Of a stretch of DNA of 64,000 nt, positions 18,478-27,669 are shown piece after piece (positions within the stretch are counted from its first letter, which is position 1; each line of letters begins with the position of its first letter). This DNA is from Azospirillum halopraeferens DSM 3675 (GTDB taxonomy: Bacteria; Pseudomonadota; Alphaproteobacteria; Azospirillales; Azospirillaceae), in contig NZ_KE386929.1 of assembly GCF_000429625.1 (NCBI RefSeq), positions 1-64,000 of the forward strand. The letters are read 5' to 3'. The translations under genes were made by a program, and so were the position numbers. Under the pieces are notes generated by a model, which was not told where the DNA came from, ran no database searches, and saw only the letters and a program-made list of their open reading frames with translations.

Positions 18478-19962
18478 ATGACCCAGCGGACCGGCGCCGA
18501 GATCGAAGAGATCAAGGCGATCATCATTGCCCATCAGACCTGGCTGAAGCGCCGGGGCGGCAAGCGCGCCGATCTCAGCTTCCGCGACCTGTCGTGCCTG
18601 GCCCTGGCGAAGGTCAGCCTGACCGGAGCCAAGCTGTCGGGGGCCAACCTGTCGGGTGCGAAGCTGATGGCCGCCGACCTCAGCCAGACCGACCTGTTCG
18701 GTGCCGACCTGGAAGGGGCGGATCTGTCCGGTGCGACCCTGGCCGGCGCCGACCTGCGCGGCGCCAACCTGCACCGCGCCTGCCTGACCGATGCCATCCT
18801 GCGCGGTGCCGATCTGCGCGCGGGCGAACTGGTGGGCGGCGGAACCGGCGCGGGAAGCGGCGGGACAGCCGGCCGCACCCGCCTGACCGAGGCGAAGCTG
18901 GAACGCTCCATTCTGGCCGGTGCGAACCTGACGGGCTGCGATCTCTCCGGCGCCGATCTCAACGATGCCGACCTGAGCGGTGTGGAATTGGGTTCGGCGG
19001 TTTTGCTCGGTACGGATCTCAGCGGTGCCACGCTCGACGGCGCGGTGTTCGGACAGACGGTCATCGACCGGGCGACGCTGCAACGGACGTTCATCCCCTT
19101 CGTCCTGACTCCGGACGCGGTGGCGGAACCCACCTACACCACCCTGCCGGCCGCCGCCCTGCTGGACGCGGTCGCCGCCCACGAAGCCTGGGTGGACAGC
19201 GAGGGAACGCAGGGCAAACGGCTGGACCTGGACCTGGTGGCCGTCGTCGGAGCGGACCTGAGCGGGCGCACGCTGTCGGCAGCGCGCCTGCGCCGCTGCC
19301 GGTTCCCGAAGGTGCGGCTGAGCGGCGCCGATCTTCAGATGGCCGATCTGTCCTACTGCGACCTGGAAGGCGCGGACCTGGCGCGAGCCAACCTGCGCGG
19401 AGCGACGCTGCGCCGCACCGGCCTGGCCGACTCGGCGCTGACGGACGCTGATGCGCGTTCGCTGACGCTGGCGGGCGGGAGGACCTGGCCGACGAACTTC
19501 GACGGCGCCGACCTGACGCGGGCGTCCTTGCGCAACGCCCGCCTGGACGGTGCGGTGCTGCATTCGGCGCGGCTCGATGGTGCAGACCTGGACGGCAGCG
19601 GCCTGACAGCGCGCGCAACCGCCGCGCCGCCGCCGCCCGCGCCCCACGAACGGCGGCGGCACAAGCGCTTCGCCCGGCCGCGCCTGGTGATCGACTGTCC
19701 GCACGGTCGCTTCGATACCCGCAACTGGTCGATCGGCGGCCTGTGCATCGAGGCGAAGGGGACGGTGTTCCGGCCCGGCGATGTGGTGGAGGGCCGCCTG
19801 ACCCTGCCCGCGGGGGAAACCGTGACCGCCCCCGTCCGCTTCGTCGTGCTCCACCTCAACGGCGGCCGCGGTCATGTTTCGGTGCGGTTCGATAGCTACA
19901 CCGACGGGCTGAAGGGATTGCTGAAAGGCGCCTTCCTGGAGCACCAGCGCACCACCGCGTGA
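18478..19962 (+). CDS. Pentapeptide-repeat protein with C-terminal PilZ domain
   Basis: A 494-residue cytoplasmic protein with two pentapeptide-repeat blocks (about residues 30-205 and 255-375) of the A(D/N)LxG type, which fold as right-handed quadrilateral helices. Each block is introduced by the same short module (AHQTWLKRRGGKRADLS and AHEAWVDSEGTQGKRLDL), indicating internal duplication. The C-terminus is a PilZ domain with the cyclic-di-GMP signature RRRHKR and NWSIGG, joined by an Ala/Pro linker. The architecture suggests a repeat scaffold whose action is switched by c-di-GMP. It is divergent from the cheC-kinase pair (about 230 bp apart), so a shared signalling role is possible. The target is unknown. 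Confidence 0.85.
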   Translation: MTQRTGAEIEEIKAIIIAHQTWLKRRGGKRADLSFRDLSCLALAKVSLTGAKLSGANLSGAKLMAADLSQTDLFGADLEGADLSGATLAGADLRGANLHRACLTDAILRGADLRAGELVGGGTGAGSGGTAGRTRLTEAKLERSILAGANLTGCDLSGADLNDADLSGVELGSAVLLGTDLSGATLDGAVFGQTVIDRATLQRTFIPFVLTPDAVAEPTYTTLPAAALLDAVAAHEAWVDSEGTQGKRLDLDLVAVVGADLSGRTLSAARLRRCRFPKVRLSGADLQMADLSYCDLEGADLARANLRGATLRRTGLADSALTDADARSLTLAGGRTWPTNFDGADLTRASLRNARLDGAVLHSARLDGADLDGSGLTARATAAPPPPAPHERRRHKRFARPRLVIDCPHGRFDTRNWSIGGLCIEAKGTVFRPGDVVEGRLTLPAGETVTAPVRFVVLHLNGGRGHVSVRFDSYTDGLKGLLKGAFLEHQRTTA

Positions 19963-19969
19963 ATCCCCC

Positions 19970-20554
19970 TCACAGCCGCGCCGGATCGTTGCCCGGACCG
20001 GCCGCGCGCCACACCTTCGACGCGGTGGGGCCGGTGTCCCCCATGGTTTCCACGTACGTCACCGGCTCCCCGGTCTTCAGATCGTCGAAATCCACGTCGA
20101 TGCAACTGTTGCGGTGAAAGTAGAGCTGGGTACCCGTGCCGGTGACGATGAAGCCATGATCCTCCGCCGGGAAGATTTGCGAGACACGACCGGGCTCCTC
20201 GGCGTCGTGGGGCTTCACGTCGCCGCGCTGCTTCTGCTTGAAGTCCACCAGTTGGCGTTCCGCCGCTTCGAAGGCATCGCGCACCGAAGTGCGGATGTCG
20301 GGATTGGCGTAGCGCTCCTTGGCCTTTTTCGGCTGCCGGCTGACCACCAGGTCCTTTCCCGGCACCATCAACTCGATGCGCACGTCGATCACGTTGCCGT
20401 TCTGGTGCTGGCGGTGCTGCGCCTCGACCGCGACCCGCACGCCGACCAGCCGGTCGTAGAACCGGCTGAGCTTTTCGCAGCGCTCGCGGATGTAGGCGTC
20501 CACGTCCGGGGTCGGCTCGATGCCGTGATAGGCGATTTCGAGATTGGTATCCAT
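19970..20554 (-). CDS. Ribosome hibernation factor (HPF/RaiA) fused to cold-shock-like domain
   Basis: A 194-residue protein in two parts. Residues 1-125 form an HPF/RaiA (sigma-54 modulation) domain: MDTNLEIAYHGIEPTPDVDA, RCEKLSRFYDRLVGVRVAVE and ANPDIRTSVRDAFEAAERQL. Residues about 135-190 (GRVSQIFPAEDHGFIVTGTG, then YFHRNSCI) look like a cold-shock/OB-fold RNA-binding domain in place of the long-HPF dimerisation domain. It should bind the 30S subunit and silence or protect ribosomes in stress. The ATG at 20554 has GAAGG eight bases upstream; an upstream in-frame ATG at 20578 is less likely. The DUF2934 gene lies 64 bp upstream on the same strand. Confidence 0.85.
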   Translation of the reverse strand: MDTNLEIAYHGIEPTPDVDAYIRERCEKLSRFYDRLVGVRVAVEAQHRQHQNGNVIDVRIELMVPGKDLVVSRQPKKAKERYANPDIRTSVRDAFEAAERQLVDFKQKQRGDVKPHDAEEPGRVSQIFPAEDHGFIVTGTGTQLYFHRNSCIDVDFDDLKTGEPVTYVETMGDTGPTASKVWRAAGPGNDPARL

Positions 20555-20618
20555 CGCGACAGCCTTCGTAGTGGGCATGGGGTATGGAGGTAAGCGGCGT
20601 CCGTCGGGCCGCGGCCCG

Positions 20619-20948
20619 TCAGCCGGCCGGCTTTCGCCGACGCCGCGGCGACGGCAACGGTTCGGCCGCGGCGGGGAACTGCGGCGTGCCGCTGCCCTGA
20701 TCATCCAGGCCGGGCATTTCACCCTGGTTGATGACACTGATCACCGGTTCCACCGGCTCGGTGTGTTCAGCCGTATCCTCCGGCCCGCCCGCCGGGTTCG
20801 GCTTGAGCGTCGCGGCCTGGTTGTCTTCGATGGCGATCTCCTCGCGGGCAAGGGCCCAGTGGTCCGACGCGCGACCCTCCGGACGTCCGTCCCGCTCCCA
20901 GATCTCGTGCGCGCGCTGCCGGATGCGGTGTTCCAGATCCTCGGCCAT
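20619..20948 (-). CDS. DUF2934-family small protein
   Basis: A 109-residue protein whose N-terminal 40 residues match DUF2934, a short helical domain: HRIRQRAHEIWERDGRPEGR followed by DHWALAREEI. The remainder is a proline/glutamate-rich tail ending in a basic RRRRK patch and is probably disordered. An AGGAGG ribosome-binding site lies about ten bases upstream of ATG 20948. DUF2934 proteins are common in plant-associated alphaproteobacteria and have no known role. It precedes the hibernation-factor gene on the same strand, so stress-linked co-expression is plausible but unproven. Confidence 0.75.
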   Translation of the reverse strand: MAEDLEHRIRQRAHEIWERDGRPEGRASDHWALAREEIAIEDNQAATLKPNPAGGPEDTAEHTEPVEPVISVINQGEMPGLDDQGSGTPQFPAAAEPLPSPRRRRKPAG

Positions 20949-21297
20949 CCGGGGTGTCTCCTCCTGTTGGGCGTACCGTTCCGGGCACGGCGGGACGCGG
21001 CGGCGGTGCCCGCGCCCCGGCATGCCCGGTCCATGCTTCCAACCGCCACCGCGTCCCGGCGTTCCCGCCGACCCCGGACGCCGTACGTGCCCGGACCTGC
21101 AACGACAGATATCGAATTTTGTCATGGCGTTGCGACCGTATCTTGTGGGCAACGCCGGCCCGGAAAGACCCCGGGAATAGCAAAAAAGTGTGACTTGTTG
21201 TTTGAATTACTCCGAACGGAGTGCTAGTCACGGGGTCATAGAACTGGTCCCGCGGGAACCGTCAGGAACGCGGACGGAAGTGATCGAGTAACCGCCC
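20949..21297. other. 349-bp divergent intergenic region
   Basis: Promoter region for the DUF2934 gene (minus) and the SPOR-NodB gene (plus). The right-hand end, 21175-21240, is AT-richer and carries the palindrome at 21209. No gene is evident. Confidence 0.35.
21209..21222. promoter_or_regulatory. Palindrome upstream of the deacetylase gene
   Basis: ACTCCGAACGGAGT is an inverted repeat with six-base arms and a two-base centre, 76 bp upstream of the TTG start at 21298, in the AT-richest part of the gap. It is a candidate operator for an unknown regulator. The core CCGAACGGA recurs at 2452-2460 and 23857-23865. Confidence 0.35.
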
Positions 21298-22887
21298 TTG
21301 TTCCACGCCCTTTCCCAGACACCCGACGCTCCCGCACGCCTGCGGTCATCGCCGCGCCCCGCCGCTCGCTCGGTGCGGTTGTGCTTGCTGGCGGGGTTGA
21401 CCGCCCTGACGCTGGCCGGGGCCGTTTCACCGCTGTCCGCCGCGGAGACCGTTCGTCCGTCCGGGACGCCGGCGGCACGGACGGCGCCGGCGGCATCCGG
21501 TGCCGTGGTGCTGCAACTGGGCCTGTTCGCCGATGAGGGCAGCGCCTGGCTGGCCTGGCGGAAGCTCCAGCGCACCAAGCCGGAGCTGGCGGACGGGTTG
21601 ATTCCCGGCGTGGTTCCTCTGGACCCGGCACCCGGGGCCGGCGTCGCCTTGCGGGCCGGCCTGCCGTCGGGAATCGACGCACCGACGCTGTGCCGGCGGA
21701 TCGTGGGGGCCGGATTCGGTTGCCTGCTCCTGACGGACGCCGTTCCGGTTTCTCCGGCGCCGCCGGTAGCCAAGCCCGCCGTCCCTGCCACCCCGCCCCC
21801 GGCGGCACCGCCGGCCGCCGCTCCGGCGGCGGGATCGCGTGAGGTGGCCTTCGCACCGCTGCCGCGGGTGAAGCCGACACCGCCGCCCGATTCCTCGGCA
21901 GCCGCGCCCGCGGCCACGCCCCTTGCCGCCGCCACGCCGCCGCCGGCCGCACCGTCGGTCAGCGCGCCGGTCAGTGCACCGGTCGCCCTTGCGCCCCAGC
22001 AGGTCGCGACGATCGCCGCGCCGGCGCTGGCACTGGCCGTCAAGCCGCCACCGCCGCCGGTGGCGGACGGGGCGAAGGACGGCGTTCCTCCCGCCATGGG
22101 GGATGGCACCTTCTTTTACACGCCCGACGAGGCGTTGGAACTGGTCGAGATCGAAAAGCGCTCGCGGCGCCTGGGTGGACGTCTCGGCGCCGTGCTGCCC
22201 GACACCCGCTTCGAAGTCGCCCCCGCGGTGCTGCGGCGATCGGAGTGGAACATGTGCGCGCTGACCTTCGACGACGGGCCGCACCGTGTGCACACGCCGA
22301 AGATCCTGGAGATCCTGAACCGCGAGAAGGTGCGCGCCACCTATTTTCCGATTGCCCGGGTGGCGCAGAATCAGCCGGACATTATCAAGGCGTTCATCGC
22401 GTCCGGCCATGAAATCGGCAGCCACAGCCTGACCCACGCCAATCTGCGGCCCATGCCGGCGGCGGCGCAGCGTTTCGAGGTTACCGAGGCCAACCGCATT
22501 CTGCGCGCCATGGGGGCGAACCCGGTGCTGTTCCGTCCGCCCTATGGCCGATATTCGACGCAACTGCTGTCGATTATCCGCGACGAGGGGATGGTACCCG
22601 TCCTCTGGAACGTCGATACCCGTGACTGGCAGGTTCGCGATCCCGACAAGATCGTGGAGCATGTGCGCACGACCGAGGGCGCGGCCAGCGTCCTGCTGAT
22701 GCACTCCACCTATCCCAGTTCGGTCAGCGCTCTCCCGGGGGTGATCGAAGGGCTGCGGGCGAAGGGTTGCGAATTCGTCACCCTGTCGGATTGGATCGAG
22801 AAGATGCGCACCGTCGCTACGCCGATGCTGGTGAACACGGCCGATCCGGTGATGAGCGCCAATGTTCCCCTGCCGGCCGGCCGCTGA
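21298..22887 (+). CDS. Secreted SPOR-domain / NodB polysaccharide deacetylase
   Basis: Predicted envelope enzyme of 529 residues that removes acetyl groups from a polysaccharide, probably peptidoglycan or a beta-linked GlcNAc polymer. The order is: signal peptide (VRLCLLAGLTALTLAGAVS), a SPOR-like peptidoglycan-binding domain (about residues 65-145, VVLQLGLFADEGSAWLAWRK), a 120-residue Ala/Pro linker, then a NodB domain. The NodB motifs are all intact: TFDDGP (catalytic Asp at about 325), HSLTH for the metal, RPPYG, DTRDW and LLMH. SPOR domains target denuded septal glycan, suggesting action at the division site. The TTG at 21298 is the longest start; an in-frame GTG at 21373 would shorten the n-region. 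No partner gene is adjacent. Confidence 0.85.
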   Translation: MFHALSQTPDAPARLRSSPRPAARSVRLCLLAGLTALTLAGAVSPLSAAETVRPSGTPAARTAPAASGAVVLQLGLFADEGSAWLAWRKLQRTKPELADGLIPGVVPLDPAPGAGVALRAGLPSGIDAPTLCRRIVGAGFGCLLLTDAVPVSPAPPVAKPAVPATPPPAAPPAAAPAAGSREVAFAPLPRVKPTPPPDSSAAAPAATPLAAATPPPAAPSVSAPVSAPVALAPQQVATIAAPALALAVKPPPPPVADGAKDGVPPAMGDGTFFYTPDEALELVEIEKRSRRLGGRLGAVLPDTRFEVAPAVLRRSEWNMCALTFDDGPHRVHTPKILEILNREKVRATYFPIARVAQNQPDIIKAFIASGHEIGSHSLTHANLRPMPAAAQRFEVTEANRILRAMGANPVLFRPPYGRYSTQLLSIIRDEGMVPVLWNVDTRDWQVRDPDKIVEHVRTTEGAASVLLMHSTYPSSVSALPGVIEGLRAKGCEFVTLSDWIEKMRTVATPMLVNTADPVMSANVPLPAGR

Positions 22888-22911
22888 CCGGCCGGCCGCG
22901 GGCGCGGACGC

Positions 22912-23280
22912 CTATTTTGCGGCCGGCTTGCGCTTCTGGCGCTGGGCGTAGGTGCGCAAGGTCTGCTCCAACTCCGGCGTCAGGAGTTGGAATTCTCCGA
23001 CCAGCTTGTCGCCCTGGACCTCAGCGATGGTCACCGTTGCGGGGAAGCTGAACCGGCCCACCTCATCGTCGACCTTGACCACCAGACGGGCATTCTGCCC
23101 CTTGATCAGCGACCCGTCGAAGCCGGTGGCCACGAAGCCCCTGGCCGTCAGGGCCGCCAGGGGGAAGCTCTTGTGGTCGACCTCGACGCAGCTTGCCGAC
23201 CGGGGCTTTGCCCTGGCCGCCGCGGTCCGCTTCTTCGACGGATCGCTGACGATGATCTTCAGGAAATCGAACAAACCCAT
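22912..23280 (-). CDS. Small basic protein, possible PilZ-like fold
   Basis: A 122-residue soluble protein. After MGLFDFLKIIVSDPSKKR there is a beta-rich stretch (FPLAALTARGFVATGFDGSL, then LVVKVDDEVGRFSFPATVTI) reminiscent of PilZ-like proteins, although the canonical RxxxR and N/DxSxxG c-di-GMP motifs are not present. The C-terminus is helical and lysine-rich. The ATG at 23280 is used because the upstream extension to 23298 is not conserved-looking. It converges on the SPOR-NodB gene (24-bp gap). The PilZ relation is inference. Confidence 0.6.
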   Translation of the reverse strand: MGLFDFLKIIVSDPSKKRTAAARAKPRSASCVEVDHKSFPLAALTARGFVATGFDGSLIKGQNARLVVKVDDEVGRFSFPATVTIAEVQGDKLVGEFQLLTPELEQTLRTYAQRQKRKPAAK

Positions 23281-23361
23281 GCGTCCCCCCGCCGGCACCG
23301 TGCCGGCGCAGTGTAACCAGACGCACCGGCGAACGGAACGGTTTGCGCATCGGCCGCGCGT

Positions 23362-23691
23362 TCAGGGACCGCGGGCGCCCTCGGGCCGCGGGCTGCCGGA
23401 CCAGGACCGGTGGGCGCGCATCGCGAAGGCCACGGCAAAGGGCGCCAACGTGACCACCACCACCCCCATGCCGCCCAGCGCCGTCAGTATCCCCGCCGGA
23501 TCCGTCGGATCGACGAGCACCGCCAGTTCCACGAGAAGATGAAGCATGAGGGCCATGGCGAACGCCGCGGCCCCGCTGTGGAGGAGATAGGCCGGGACGC
23601 CCGGGCGAAATCGGGCCGGCCCCCGGCGCGACACGCTTCGGTCCGCTTCGGTCCGCCGCGGCTCGCAAGACGTCCGCATGACATCCTGCAT
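23362..23691 (-). CDS. Small inner-membrane protein, two predicted TM helices
   Basis: A 109-residue unrecognised protein. The first 40 residues are basic and hydrophilic, then two hydrophobic segments follow (HSGAAAFAMALMLHLLVELA and GGMGVVVVTLAPFAVAFAM), separated by a short loop. ATG 23691 is chosen because GGAGG lies eight bases upstream; the ATG six bases further up would be too close to that site. A long upstream region separates it from the divergent potassium-channel gene. No function is proposed. Confidence 0.5.
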   Translation of the reverse strand: MQDVMRTSCEPRRTEADRSVSRRGPARFRPGVPAYLLHSGAAAFAMALMLHLLVELAVLVDPTDPAGILTALGGMGVVVVTLAPFAVAFAMRAHRSWSGSPRPEGARGP

Positions 23692-24156
23692 GGGCATATC
23701 CTCCACCGCTCCGGGACCGCCTGTGGAGAAGCCGGGGCGGTCCGCTCCTTCATCCAATATAGATGCACGGCTTAAAATTGCAGCGGCGTCAATCAATCTA
23801 TCTCGAAAGAAGAGGGCGGGAGAACAAAAGTCACCCTCCGTTCGGCCGGATACACGCCGAACGGACACTCCACAACACCTGTGGGTAAGTCTGTTGACAA
23901 GAATGCGGTAACCCCGATTCGCCCCAGGCGCCGCAACGCTCCCGCCACGTTTGCCTATATTCTGGGCATATGCGTAAGGCTATGATTGCAAAGGAAAATC
24001 GAATCAATCCCGAGTCGTCCCGGTGATCTCATGTCAATGGGGTAACACAATCGGCGGCTCTGCGTTGCAATCCTGCGACAATGGGGTGCCTGTTGACAAA
24101 CGGTCCTGTGGCGCCTGCAACCGTCGGGTCCGGAAGGGCGTTAGGGTCTGCGGACC
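23692..24156. other. 465-bp divergent intergenic region, AT-richer than average
   Basis: No gene seen. It contains two consensus-like -35 hexamers on the plus strand, TTGACA at 23894-23899 and 24093-24098, neither with a good -10 at 17 bp, plus the inverted repeat at 23837-23865. It presumably carries the promoters of the small membrane protein and the K+ channel. Confidence 0.35.
23837..23865. promoter_or_regulatory. Inverted repeat between membrane-protein and K+-channel genes
   Basis: Ten-base perfect arms TCCGTTCGGC (23837-23846) and GCCGAACGGA (23856-23865) with a nine-base spacer and no T-run. It is a candidate operator or RNA hairpin in the divergent promoter region. The CCGAACGGA half-site matches the palindrome upstream of the SPOR-NodB gene. 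Confidence 0.4.
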
Positions 24157-25281
24157 ATGATGACGATCCTACGCACGATGCGGCGGGCACTGCCCTCGGT
24201 GCAGGCCAGACCCTTTCCCACGTTGGTGCGGCCGCAGGATCGGCTGCGCACCGTGATGCGCTTCTTCGCCTATCTGGTGCTGGTGATCGCGCTGCACACG
24301 GCCGCCATGGCGGGCATCGAGGGGATGGCGGCCGGCGACGCGCTGTGGCTGACGCTGACGACCATCACCACGGTCGGCTACGGCGACCACGCGGCACAAA
24401 CGGTGGCCGGGCGGGTGGCGACGGCCGTGCTGGTCTATCTGGGCGGCATCTTCGTCCTGTTCCAGGCGGCGACCACCTATTTCGAGTATCGCGCCGAGCG
24501 GCGCTTCCTGATGCGCCGGGGACGATGGAGGTGGACGATGAAGGATCACATCCTGCTCCTGAACGTGCCGGAGGTGCACACGGAAGCGTATCTGTGCCGT
24601 CTGGTAATGGAGTTCCGCCACAGCCGCCGCTTCCGCCCCCTGCCGGTGATGATCGTCTCACGCGCCTTCGCCGGGGGACTGCCGCAGTCCCTGCTCGAAC
24701 TCGGCGTTGTTCACCATCACGGCTCCGCCGGCGATCCCGGGGCGCTGGAGGCGGCCGGGGCGCGGGACGCGCGGGTGGTGGTGGTTCTGGCAAAATGGGA
24801 AATGGACCGGGCGTCCGATGCCCACACCTTCGACATCCTGCACCGGCTGACCGAGATGGGAGCGCAAGGCCGCATCCTGGCGGAATGCGTAACCGACAGC
24901 GACCGCGCCCGCCTGCGCACCGCCGGGGCGGACATCGTGGTGCGCCCCTTGCGCGGCTATCCGGAGATGATCGTGCGCGCCCTGGTGGCCCCCGGCGCCG
25001 AACACATCATCGAGGACCTGTTCACGAGCCGCGGTGACGAGTGCTGGCGCTACGACGTGTCGGTGTCCGGCCTGCGCTGGGCCGATCTGGTCGCCCATCT
25101 GGTGCGCCACGACATCGGGGTTCCCATCGCCTACCGCGCCGCCGCCGACGGCACCACCCGCTGCAATCCCCCGCCGGACACGGTGGTTACGGCCGACAAG
25201 CTGTTCGTGCTGGTGCGCGAGGGCAACAGCCGACCGGATGCCGAGGTGGCAGCCCTGCTGGGCCGGGTTCCGCCGCGATGA
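24157..25281 (+). CDS. Two-TM potassium channel with RCK/TrkA-N domain
   Basis: A 374-residue K+ channel subunit. An outer helix (MRFFAYLVLVIALHTAAM), a pore helix with selectivity filter TTVGYGD (Val73-Asp77 region) and an inner helix (VLVYLGGIFVLFQAATTYF) make a single-pore 2-TM unit. A cytoplasmic RCK-like domain follows from about residue 125: ILLLNVPEVHTEA, IVSRAFAGG, VVVVLAKWEMDRASDAHTFD. A second regulatory lobe ends the protein. The nucleotide-binding GxGxxG of canonical TrkA-N is replaced by LLNVPE, so NAD binding is doubtful. Tetramer assembly is expected. It lies beside tRNA-Ile with no transport partner. Confidence 0.9.
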   Translation: MMTILRTMRRALPSVQARPFPTLVRPQDRLRTVMRFFAYLVLVIALHTAAMAGIEGMAAGDALWLTLTTITTVGYGDHAAQTVAGRVATAVLVYLGGIFVLFQAATTYFEYRAERRFLMRRGRWRWTMKDHILLLNVPEVHTEAYLCRLVMEFRHSRRFRPLPVMIVSRAFAGGLPQSLLELGVVHHHGSAGDPGALEAAGARDARVVVVLAKWEMDRASDAHTFDILHRLTEMGAQGRILAECVTDSDRARLRTAGADIVVRPLRGYPEMIVRALVAPGAEHIIEDLFTSRGDECWRYDVSVSGLRWADLVAHLVRHDIGVPIAYRAAADGTTRCNPPPDTVVTADKLFVLVREGNSRPDAEVAALLGRVPPR

Positions 25282-25309
25282 CGGGAACAGCGGGCACGAA
25301 CGGGAAAAC

Positions 25310-25385
25310 TGGTGGGCCCGGCCGGATTCGAACCGACGACAACACCGTTATGAGCGGCGCGTTCTAACCGCTGAACTACAGGCCC
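25310..25385 (-). tRNA. tRNA-Ile2 (CAU anticodon, lysidine type)
   Basis: A 76-nt cloverleaf on the minus strand with encoded CCA. The acceptor stem GGGCCTG pairs with CGGGCCC, the T arm is GTCGG-TTCGAAT-CCGGC and the anticodon stem-loop is CGCCG-CTCATAA-CGGTG. The CTCATAA loop is typical of the minor isoleucine tRNA in which C34 is converted to lysidine by TilS to read AUA, rather than of methionine tRNAs. It closely follows the E. coli ileX pattern. Confidence 0.92.
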
Positions 25386-25507
25386 CCGGGGGCGATGAAT
25401 GTGCCTTGAACGCGTGTGCGGCGCAAGGGGGTGTGCAACGGGCGCACAGGGAAACGGGGGCCGTTTTGGCCCCCGCTCCACACCGATGCAACCGCCGGCC
25501 GTCCCGC

Positions 25508-27502
<1,995 letters not shown>

Positions 27503-27669
27503 GCGTATGCTGCCCCCGCATTACCCCAAGAACTGAAATAGGTGAAAGACGGCGTGCCCGCGATGCTTCCCGCGTGGCTTCAACCGTCCTCCGGTTCCAA
27601 CCGTGCCGTACTTCGGCGGTCCCCCTCCCCCGGGTGCCCGCCCAACCCTTCCGTTCCGTGAGCCCCCGC

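Noticed and set aside
25310-25385. Reading the CAU tRNA as tRNA-Met
   Set aside because: The CTCATAA loop and overall likeness to the E. coli minor isoleucine tRNA favour tRNA-Ile2; elongator and initiator Met tRNAs differ in stem sequences.
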